34,145 bases of DNA from contig JANQOW010000060.1 in NCBI GenBank assembly GCA_028285595.1, positions 1 to 34,145 on the forward strand. The letters run 5' to 3'. The notes beneath the pieces are model-generated. The model did not search any database. It worked only from the letters and a program-made list of their open reading frames with translations, and was not told the DNA's origin. A program made the translations under genes and the position numbers. The stretch comes from Hyphomicrobiales bacterium. Lineage in GTDB: Bacteria > Pseudomonadota > Alphaproteobacteria > Rhizobiales > CAJQND01. Shown here in pieces: positions 21,728-28,876 of this stretch (its first letter is position 1; every line of letters starts with the position of its first letter).

Positions 21728-23263
21728 GTGATGCGTGAGGATGAGCATGTGGTTGAGGCGCTGAGTAACCGCGAGCAGGAGGTTGCGGACGCTTACGCCG
21801 GCGGCCAGAGCTATAAGGAAATCGCCCGGGAGCTGGGCCTCTCGCCCACCACGGTGCGCAGCCACCTCAGAACGGTCTACGGCAAACTCGGTGTCACCTC
21901 AAAGATCGAGCTGGCCCGGTTTCTGAGCACCTCCGCTCTCCCGGACACCGGCAAGGACAGCTCCACGCTTGTTGCCGAGCTGGCTCTGGAACTGGATGAG
22001 GCGGTGCGGCGAGAACGCGGGCTGGCCAAGGTTCTCAGCATCATCAGCAAGCAGGAAGGCGCGCTGGAAGAGGTGATCGATGCGGTGCTGGCGCATGCGC
22101 TGGAGATCTGTGAGGCAGAGTTTGGGGTGCTGTTTGAAATCCCCGACGAGGGCCATGCGCGCGAAATGCAATCGCGCAACATTGAGCCGGCATTTGAAGC
22201 ATGGCTGAAGGAACAAGGTCTGTTTGAGCTGGATCCGGCCACCGCAATTGGCCGAATGGCCGCCACCAAGCAGGTGGTCAACATCGCAGATGTGCGCGGA
22301 GAGGACGTCTACCAAAGCGGCTCACCCTTGCGGATCGCCACAGCAGATCTTGGTAAGGCGAGGTCCTTTGCAGCCATTCCTGTCATGTCGGGCTCGCGTC
22401 TGTTTGGCGCGTTCACGGTCTATCGCACCAGGGTGCACCCCTTCAACGAACGCGCCCTGGAGCTTGCCCAGGTGTTCGCCGACCAGGCCTCCATCGCCGT
22501 TGAGAATGCGCGCCAGTTCAAGCTGTTGGATGAACGCGCGCAGGAGATTGAGGGGCTCAATGCCTCGCTTGAGGCCCGGGTGAGTGAGCAGATCGGCGAG
22601 ATTGAGCGGATGGGCCGTCTCAAGCGCTTCCTGCCCACAGCCGTGGCCGATGCCGTGGTGAGTTCCGGCAGTGAGGCCCTGCTGGCCAGTCACCGTGCGC
22701 TCATCGCCACCCTGTTTTGCGACATCCGCGGATTCACGGCCTTTTGCGAGACGGCCGAGCCGGAAGAGACCATCGAAGTGCTGCAAACCTATCATGAGCA
22801 AATGGGCGAGCTCACCTCCGCCCATGGCGGCGGCGTCGACAAGCGCATGGGGGACGGGATCATGGTGATCTTCAACGACCCGCTGCCCTGTGAGGATCCA
22901 ACCGGCGATGCGGTGCGCCTGGCGTTGGCCATGCGCGCGCGCATGGTGGGCTTGTGCAAAACCTGGAAGCGCCACGGCCATCGGCTTGGGTTTGGTGTGG
23001 GGATTTCCTTAGGCTACGCCACCGTCGGCATGGTGGGCTCGGAAGGCCGCTACGACTACACCGCCTCCGGCACCGCGGTGAACCTGGCCGCCCGCCTCTG
23101 CGACCGGGCCGAGGATGGCGAAATCCTCATCAGCCCGCGCGCGTTTACGGCGGTGGAAGACGGTTTTGACACCGAAAGCCAGGGTGAGGTGAGCATCAAA
23201 GGGATCAGGGAGCCGATTGAGGTCTACCGGCTCATCGGACCAAAGGGCGCTGGGGAGGCCTAA
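21728..23263 (+). CDS. LuxR-type HTH / GAF / class III nucleotide cyclase
   Basis: 511 aa in one chain. Residues 10-66 form a LuxR-type HTH (LSNREQEVADAYAGGQSYKEI, then LSPTTVRSHLRTVYGKLGV). Residues about 98-262 form a GAF-like sensor domain ending in FADQASIAVENARQ. A coiled-coil linker covers about 262-300. The class III cyclase domain spans about 322-500. Metal-binding Asp332 (FCDIRGFT) and Asp376 (KRMGDGIM), Lys372, and the Asn452/Arg456 pair (VNLAARL) are all present, so it should be active and make cAMP or possibly cGMP. A DNA-binding head on a cyclase is unusual and suggests direct coupling of ligand sensing, transcription and second-messenger output. Start is GTG 21728 or the adjacent ATG 21731. 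It overlaps the convergent gene by 4 bp at the end. Confidence 0.92.
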   Translation: MMREDEHVVEALSNREQEVADAYAGGQSYKEIARELGLSPTTVRSHLRTVYGKLGVTSKIELARFLSTSALPDTGKDSSTLVAELALELDEAVRRERGLAKVLSIISKQEGALEEVIDAVLAHALEICEAEFGVLFEIPDEGHAREMQSRNIEPAFEAWLKEQGLFELDPATAIGRMAATKQVVNIADVRGEDVYQSGSPLRIATADLGKARSFAAIPVMSGSRLFGAFTVYRTRVHPFNERALELAQVFADQASIAVENARQFKLLDERAQEIEGLNASLEARVSEQIGEIERMGRLKRFLPTAVADAVVSSGSEALLASHRALIATLFCDIRGFTAFCETAEPEETIEVLQTYHEQMGELTSAHGGGVDKRMGDGIMVIFNDPLPCEDPTGDAVRLALAMRARMVGLCKTWKRHGHRLGFGVGISLGYATVGMVGSEGRYDYTASGTAVNLAARLCDRAEDGEILISPRAFTAVEDGFDTESQGEVSIKGIREPIEVYRLIGPKGAGEA

Positions 23264-23784
23264 GCGCGCTTCGCACCCTTGCCGAACTTCTTCTCAAATG
23301 CAGCCTCCTTGCCGGCCGCCAACAGTTTGGCCTGGGCCACCCATTGCTCGCGTTCAATCCTGCCCTTGAACTTCAGCTTCTCGTTCACCTGATCAATGTC
23401 GGCCTTCTTGAACGCGGCGATCTGCGCGTAGGTCCTGATCTTCATGGCCTTAAGCTGGCTTTCAATCTTGGGGCCGATACCGTTGATACGTTGCAACGCA
23501 TCGGTGCTTCGGGTTGTGCGCGGGGTGGGCTTCGGCTTGACTTTGGCCTTCGGAGCGGCCGCTTGTTTTTTAGGGGCCGGTGCGCTGCGGGCGGGCGCAG
23601 GGCTTGCGCGCAAGGGGTGAACGTTGGTGCCACTGGCATCGGGCGGCATCGGCTTGGAAACATCGCGTTTTGAAGGCGCAGGCACGCCGGCCGGCACTTC
23701 ATCGCCCTGCATTTTCACCACCCACCAGATGTAGAGCAATATAAATACAGCTCCGGCGATCCCTACCATAATGCTGATGTCCAT
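23260..23784 (-). CDS. Membrane-anchored helix-hairpin-helix protein (NuoE-tail-like domain)
   Basis: 174 aa. One N-terminal membrane helix (MVGIAGAVFILLYIWWVV, about 6-23) is followed by a long Pro/Ala/Lys linker (about 28-92). The C-terminal domain LQRINGIGPKIESQLKAMKI...FKGRIEREQWVAQAKLLA (about 97-155) matches the helix-hairpin-helix module that in many alphaproteobacteria is fused to the end of NADH dehydrogenase subunit NuoE or to ribosomal-like proteins. Its role there is not firmly known; HhH folds often bind DNA or proteins. Good GGAGG site before ATG 23784. The stop overlaps the end of the convergent cyclase gene by 4 bp. Confidence 0.82.
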   Translation of the reverse strand: MDISIMVGIAGAVFILLYIWWVVKMQGDEVPAGVPAPSKRDVSKPMPPDASGTNVHPLRASPAPARSAPAPKKQAAAPKAKVKPKPTPRTTRSTDALQRINGIGPKIESQLKAMKIRTYAQIAAFKKADIDQVNEKLKFKGRIEREQWVAQAKLLAAGKEAAFEKKFGKGAKRA

Positions 23785-23907
23785 TTGGTGCCTCCAGTCC
23801 TCTGCCAGCGCAAGCTTAACACGTGGGTTCTATCGTGGATGTTTACCGCACCTCAAGGATCACCCGTTACCTTTTTTGGCATTTGAGAGCGGGTCGGAGC
23901 GAAATAC

Positions 23908-25752
23908 ATGGGCAGAATTGAGATCTTCCTGATTGCAGCGGGGGTGGTGAGCCTCCTGTCTCTGGCCGCTCCAGAGCTGGGCATCCTTCCGGCCATCACC
24001 ATTATCGGCATCCCTCTAGCATTTGCCTATTGGTTCACGCCGGCCTTCTTCACGGTGGCCTTGCTCGCCTACATCATCTATCGCTTCTTGCCCCTGCCAG
24101 GCATGGTGGGAGGCGCGGTTTCCCTGATCTTTGCCGGGGTGTTGCTGGCAATCCCGCCCTATTTGCTGAACATGCCGATCCTGTCGAAAGCCGCCTCGCT
24201 CGCCAAAGAGGACAGAGACACCTTTCAGTTGCCCTTGAAAACGGACGTTCTGGCAAACCGCGAGAAGTTCAGGTTCCGCAAGGACGGCAACCGCTGCGAT
24301 GGGGTTTGTCTGCACGCTCTGTTAAGCGGCACGGCCAAGCGCTTTCTCGTGGCGCATATGGACAATCCGTCAGGTGACATTGTTCCAGACCAGGACGTGA
24401 CCGCCTTCCATTTGGAAAACCGCGAGGTGTGTCCCTCCACGCAGGCCAAAACAGGTGAGCCCAAACTGGAGTTTCTCCGCAGCAAGGGCGATAAGGGACG
24501 TACGGCCGATCCGTTGGAAAGCTTGAAGCTCAGGGCTGCCGAAGGTGTGTGCCTCGTGTCTGCGCCGGCAAAGCTGGGTGAGGCGGATGTGGTGATCAGC
24601 CGAGGCCTCATCACCCCTGGCGTTCGCTGGAACACCCGCGCCGGCTATGGCTTGTTCAACGACACGGTATCTGCCGAACGCACCAGCGTTCATGTGAAAA
24701 CCGCCGGTGAGGGCTTCAAGGAAACCTATCGCGCAACGGAAGTGCGCTACCGCCCCTTTGCCTGGCTGTTGCTGCCGGCGGCCAGCATGTCGAGCGGCCC
24801 GAGCCTCCATTCGGGCTGGTGGCGGCGCCAGGCCAAGATCAACGTGAAGAGCCGGTATCACAACCCGACAGAATGGGCTGAGTTTCTGACCGGCCCCCTT
24901 GGCCTGGACCTGAAACTTGAGGGCGAAGATACCAAGCAAAAGACCCTGGTCAAACTGCGCCGGCGCCTGGATGAAGGCACATCGCCCAGTGCTGCTGAGC
25001 GCGCCTTGTTTGTGCAGTATTTCAACCGGCTGGAGCAGCGTGGAGCAACCCGCATCGAGCGCCAGGATTTCGACCTTGCCTCGCGCATGTTGGCCAGCAC
25101 CGAATACCCGGTGCCGCCCAAGCTCCACTATCTGGTTGCCTATGCCGAGCGCGAAGCGGGCCCGGACGGTCTGGAACAGTTTGCCGATTTGCTCATCGAC
25201 CGCTTGATCGAACGCGGGCGCCAGCCTGGGACCGAGCGCGACGAACAGTTGCGCCATTTGGTTCTGGCCGTTAACCGGCTGCCGGACCGCACATTGCAGG
25301 ATCGCCGCGACGACATGCTGGCTCTGGCCCGCAGCCCCCGAATGCAGGTGCAAGGCTACACCGCGCTGCAACGCCTTGCCGCCTATGGTGACACGGCCGT
25401 GCCGACCCTGCTTGCTCTCATGGAGGTGGGGCTTGAGGGCGGCGAGCACTTTTATCGCAAGAACCAGTTTCAGCATCCCTATCTGGGCGGACTGGTGGGC
25501 CTGTGCCGGGCAGGTCACACGGCGCAGAGCGCGCTTGACCCCTTACGCCGTATGAGCGAGGCCGGCCGACTGCCGCAACATGCCGGCTACGGCCGCTTGC
25601 TCTTCACCACGTTGTTGCGTCTCGGCGAAGATCCAGAAAGGGTGCGCGCCTTGTTTGTGGCCGCAGCACGGAACAAAGCCAACGCAACCGATAAGCACTT
25701 TGAACGTCTCGAGGCACGCACTAAACGCATAAAGCCAGCGTGTTATTACTAG
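23908..25752 (+). CDS. Uncharacterised membrane protein, 614 aa
   Basis: Not recognised. Hydrophobic helices at about 5-21, 26-40, 46-60 and 65-92 form an N-terminal membrane domain. Residues about 95-330 are probably periplasmic or cytosolic beta-rich material with several Cys (GNRCDGVCLHALL, VCPSTQ, VCLVSAP). Residues about 340-610 are helical with a HEAT- or TPR-like look (DRTLQDRRDDMLALARSPRMQVQ). No catalytic motif is visible. Start ATG 23908 is backed by GGAG 8 nt upstream. The gene ends 1 nt from the convergent sugar isomerase-like gene. It could be a conserved envelope protein; confidence in function is nil, in coding it is high from length and codon pattern. Confidence 0.85.
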   Translation: MGRIEIFLIAAGVVSLLSLAAPELGILPAITIIGIPLAFAYWFTPAFFTVALLAYIIYRFLPLPGMVGGAVSLIFAGVLLAIPPYLLNMPILSKAASLAKEDRDTFQLPLKTDVLANREKFRFRKDGNRCDGVCLHALLSGTAKRFLVAHMDNPSGDIVPDQDVTAFHLENREVCPSTQAKTGEPKLEFLRSKGDKGRTADPLESLKLRAAEGVCLVSAPAKLGEADVVISRGLITPGVRWNTRAGYGLFNDTVSAERTSVHVKTAGEGFKETYRATEVRYRPFAWLLLPAASMSSGPSLHSGWWRRQAKINVKSRYHNPTEWAEFLTGPLGLDLKLEGEDTKQKTLVKLRRRLDEGTSPSAAERALFVQYFNRLEQRGATRIERQDFDLASRMLASTEYPVPPKLHYLVAYAEREAGPDGLEQFADLLIDRLIERGRQPGTERDEQLRHLVLAVNRLPDRTLQDRRDDMLALARSPRMQVQGYTALQRLAAYGDTAVPTLLALMEVGLEGGEHFYRKNQFQHPYLGGLVGLCRAGHTAQSALDPLRRMSEAGRLPQHAGYGRLLFTTLLRLGEDPERVRALFVAAARNKANATDKHFERLEARTKRIKPACYY

Positions 25753-25753
25753 G

Positions 25754-26641
25754 CTAGCGCGCAAACAGCTTTGGGGTGATCCCGGCATCCTTGAGCAGAG
25801 CCATCATGCGCTGCCCATAGGTCTCATAGATCGCGATGCTCTCTTCCTCCGATGCCGCGCCCGCGTCCGGGTTGTGGAACACGGATGCCATGTGGGGCTC
25901 GATTGAAATGCCGCCGTCATACCCATCTGCGGCCAGAAGGCCCAAGATCTCCGGGATGCGGCCTGCCCCTTCGCCCGGATAGCTGTAGATCTCCTCGGCG
26001 CCCTGAAGGCGTGCGTCCTTGATGTGCACATAGGCCACGTGCTCGCGCACATTGCGGTAAAACTCCACCGGGTCCTGGGTGGCCCCATCGCTCTTCTCAG
26101 GGTCCGGCGTGATGCCGGGATTGCCGGTGTCGAAGACCAGCTTCAGGCCCGGCACGTTCTCCACCAGTTCCAGGGTGTGGCGCCAACTGAGCCCCCCGTA
26201 GTTCATGCAGTTCTCATGCACCGGCGTGAGACCGGCATCGGCAAAGCGGGCCTGGATCTCGCGCAACCGGGCGAAACGTTCCTGGGGCCGCTGGTCCTCG
26301 CCGGGCAGGCGGGCATAGCTCATGATCCGGATCAGTTTGGTGCCCAGGCGCTGCATACGCGGGATGGCCCGTTCAACTTCTGCCAGCGTGATCTCAAACG
26401 GATCATCGACCGTCTTGGCCCAGTTTGCGATGGTTGAACCGAAGCAGTTTACGTGGACACCTGCCTCGTCCAACAGCGCGCAGGCCCGCTCAAAATCATC
26501 TTCTTCCAGATCATGAATGTTGCGTCCCCACACGCCGCGGGACTCAATGGCGTTCCAGCCCAGCGCTTTGGTGACCCGGATCTGGATGGCAAGATCCTGC
26601 GAGGCCTCGTCTGCAAAACCGGTCAGATACATGCCGCTCAC
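25754..26641 (-). CDS. Sugar phosphate isomerase/epimerase-like TIM-barrel protein
   Basis: 295 aa. The sequence has the xylose-isomerase-like TIM barrel: VTKALGWNAIESRGVWGRNIHDL near the start, HENCMNYGG (about 140-148), LVFDTGNPG, YVHIKDARLQGAEE and GEGAGRIPEIL, with SIEPHMA near the end. The Glu, Asp, His and Glu positions fit the metal site of the IolE/hydroxypyruvate isomerase superfamily. It probably isomerises or dehydrates a sugar or inositol derivative. Start is GTG 26641, overlapping the stop of the upstream oxidoreductase gene (GTGA), with GAGG just before; an internal ATG 9 nt later is the alternative. Last gene of a three-gene operon. Confidence 0.9.
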   Translation of the reverse strand: MSGMYLTGFADEASQDLAIQIRVTKALGWNAIESRGVWGRNIHDLEEDDFERACALLDEAGVHVNCFGSTIANWAKTVDDPFEITLAEVERAIPRMQRLGTKLIRIMSYARLPGEDQRPQERFARLREIQARFADAGLTPVHENCMNYGGLSWRHTLELVENVPGLKLVFDTGNPGITPDPEKSDGATQDPVEFYRNVREHVAYVHIKDARLQGAEEIYSYPGEGAGRIPEILGLLAADGYDGGISIEPHMASVFHNPDAGAASEEESIAIYETYGQRMMALLKDAGITPKLFAR

Positions 26642-27702
26642 CCCACCTCTACCTTGTCGCCGCCAGAGGACGCGGATCTGTATATCGCCTCGATCAGAGC
26701 AACCGACCGGCGCGCTTCAGGACCGCTCACGCGCGAAGGCCGGCCCTCACGCAACGCTGCAACCACATCCTCTAAGTTTCTCTGATGCCAGCGAAAATCG
26801 ATGCTGGAGGGATCTGCCGCGCCGGCGCCTTCAGCGTTCGCGCTGAGGGCGAACTCTGCGCGGATCCGGGCATCGTCGTCGCGCGGCTCGCGGAACTCCC
26901 AGACCCTGAATTTGTCATCGCTCATAAACACCGAGCCGCCTGATCCGGTGACCTGCACCTCGGCCGGATGCCCATCGGCCGACCAGGAGGCCGTTGTGCC
27001 CTGGATCACGCCGAGGGCGCCGCTTGCAAACTCCAGTATCGCCACGGCGGTGTCTTCCACCTCAATGCCCTCGTGGGCGATCAGGCGTGTTTCGGCGCGC
27101 ACCGATCGTGCGTCCCCCATCACATGTAACAAGAGATCGATGGTGTGGATCGACTGGTTCATCAAGGCACCGCCCCCATCCAGGGCCCAGGTGCCGCGCC
27201 AGGCGCCGCTGTCGTAATAATCCTGCGTGCGCCACCATTTCACATAGGCATCCGCCAGGTTGATCTGCCCGAAGCGTCCCTCCTCAACGGCCGTCTTTAA
27301 CAGCGCCGTTGCCGGATTGAACCGGCGCGGAAAGATCCCCGCGAGCAGCACGCCGGCCGCATCGCATGCGGCGATCATCTGATCAATCCGCGCGGTGGTC
27401 ACCTCAAGCGGTTTCTCGCACACCACGTGCTTGCCCGCTTCAGCCGCTGCAAGCGTGGGCTCCAGATGGGCCCCGCTCGGGGTGCAGATGATCACCACAT
27501 CCAGTCCGGGATGTGCGAGAAAGGCGTTCATCTCGCCATAGCCCTGACCGCCATGCTCCGATGCAAAGGCGTCTGCCTTGGTCTGATCGCGCGAGTAGCA
27601 GGCCACCAGGCCGGCGTCTTCCATGGCCTCTAGAGACAGCGCGTGAAACCTGGCGATCATGCCGAGGCCCACAATGCCAAAACCTAGAGGTCTTGAGGTC
27701 AA
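26638..27702 (-). CDS. Gfo/Idh/MocA family NAD(P)-dependent oxidoreductase
   Basis: 354 aa from a TTG at 27702-27700. The open frame continues upstream to 27999, but that part is antisense-frame sequence of the methyltransferase gene. AAGGAA lies about 8 nt before the TTG, and the TTG overlaps the upstream stop (TTGA). The Rossmann motif GFGIVGLGMIARFHA opens the protein, and CEKPLEVT is the conserved EKP catalytic region. WALDGGGALMNQSIHTIDLLLHVMG contains the Gly-rich loop and the conserved His pair region. The family oxidises or reduces sugars, inositols and similar polyols. It sits between a methyltransferase and a TIM-barrel isomerase, which suggests a sugar/cyclitol pathway. Confidence 0.93.
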   Translation of the reverse strand: MTSRPLGFGIVGLGMIARFHALSLEAMEDAGLVACYSRDQTKADAFASEHGGQGYGEMNAFLAHPGLDVVIICTPSGAHLEPTLAAAEAGKHVVCEKPLEVTTARIDQMIAACDAAGVLLAGIFPRRFNPATALLKTAVEEGRFGQINLADAYVKWWRTQDYYDSGAWRGTWALDGGGALMNQSIHTIDLLLHVMGDARSVRAETRLIAHEGIEVEDTAVAILEFASGALGVIQGTTASWSADGHPAEVQVTGSGGSVFMSDDKFRVWEFREPRDDDARIRAEFALSANAEGAGAADPSSIDFRWHQRNLEDVVAALREGRPSRVSGPEARRSVALIEAIYRSASSGGDKVEVG

Positions 27703-28649
27703 CGATCCGGTTCCTTGCCATTGGCGGCCGGCTTGCGGGCCACCAATATGATATCGATGGGCGCTGCATCCTGAGGCAGGCCTGAGAAGCGCCCCCACAG
27801 TAAGCTCAAAGGCAGGGAAAAGGCCATATTCAAATGCCAGCTTAGCCGGTTGGCAAAATACTCCCGGCTCATGTCTACCCAGGTCAGTTGTTCCATCCGG
27901 TGGAACCAGGCGTGGTGTCGATGGGGCGGCACGCGCTCGATGTCCAGCACCTCCAGGCCCAGACGATGCGCCAGGGCTTCCAGCGATCCTTCGTTCCACC
28001 AGGTGAGGTGATGGGGCGGGCAGTTGATCAGCATGTTGGGACAGTTGACCATAGGGGAGGGCCAGAGCGGAACGCCTAAGATCAACTGTCCGCCAGGCTT
28101 GACCATATGGCTCAAGGTTGACGCAAAGGCCACAGGGTCGGTGGTGTGCTCGATCACCTGAAAAGCGCTCACCACGTCATAGTGGCCGGCATGGCTGGCC
28201 GCATGGGCTTCTGCGTCCTCACGGATGACGCCCAGGGCCTGCTCGTCCGGTTCGGCGTAGGGGTCCAGACCGGTGAACCGGCTGTGCTGCACGTGCTGTT
28301 GAAATCCGCCGCAGCCTGCGCCCACATCCAACACCAGCGCGTCCGGCGCCACGTGCTTGGCGGCGGCGATATATTCCGGCCGCTCAGGCGCGACCTCCTT
28401 CAGCGCCTTGTGGGCGTTAAACTTGCCATAGAAGGTCCGGTAGAATGCATCCTCGCCGGCGATGGCAGGCGAGAAGAAGGCAAGGCCGCACGGGGCTTCC
28501 CACAGGCCAAACTCGTCAATGCCGGAGAACAGGTCGGACACATCCGTGCGCCCCACATGTTTCCAGAGCCGCTCCAACAGGGAAGCGGGCACGGTTTGGA
28601 TGAGCCGGGACGCTGGCTCATTGGTTATCGGGCAATTGGGTACGCCCAT
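27699..28649 (-). CDS. Class I SAM-dependent methyltransferase
   Basis: 316 aa. SAM-binding motif I is ALVLDVGAGCGGFQQHV (about 103-119), followed by FTGLDPYAEPDEQ, YDVVSAFQVIEHTTDP (motif II region) and LSHMVKPGGQLILGVP, all as in the Methyltransf_11/23 group. The N-terminal ~90 residues with GLAFFSPAIAGEDAFYRTFYG resemble glycan- or lipid-linked methyltransferases encoded near sugar genes. First gene of a three-gene minus-strand operon; its TGA overlaps the TTG start of the oxidoreductase. No strong ribosome site before ATG 28649. Acceptor unknown. Confidence 0.9.
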   Translation of the reverse strand: MGVPNCPITNEPASRLIQTVPASLLERLWKHVGRTDVSDLFSGIDEFGLWEAPCGLAFFSPAIAGEDAFYRTFYGKFNAHKALKEVAPERPEYIAAAKHVAPDALVLDVGAGCGGFQQHVQHSRFTGLDPYAEPDEQALGVIREDAEAHAASHAGHYDVVSAFQVIEHTTDPVAFASTLSHMVKPGGQLILGVPLWPSPMVNCPNMLINCPPHHLTWWNEGSLEALAHRLGLEVLDIERVPPHRHHAWFHRMEQLTWVDMSREYFANRLSWHLNMAFSLPLSLLWGRFSGLPQDAAPIDIILVARKPAANGKEPDR

Positions 28650-28876
28650 GCTTTTAGGAGCCTTTTGCCTCTAGGGATCCTTAGCTCCGTGGTCTGACAC
28701 TTTCTGAGCAGGCGGTCAATAAACCTCGAGAACTGTTCACATTCTAACGCAGAATTGCCACTAATTAGGTGACTTATTCGCCAAAAAAGGCTGAACTTCC
28801 GAACGAACCCAATTTCGCGTAAAGCACTGATGGAAAAGCGAAATCAGCGCTATTTGGCCTTTAGAGTTGACGTCGT

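Noticed and set aside
24370-25518. Minus-strand 382-aa frame inside the 614-aa protein gene
   Set aside because: Long antisense frames are common in GC-rich genes. The plus frame has a better ribosome site, membrane helices and length.
27703-27999. 99-residue N-terminal extension of the Gfo/Idh/MocA protein
   Set aside because: It lies in another frame of the methyltransferase gene and precedes the Rossmann motif; the TTG at 27702 has a good ribosome site and stop overlap.
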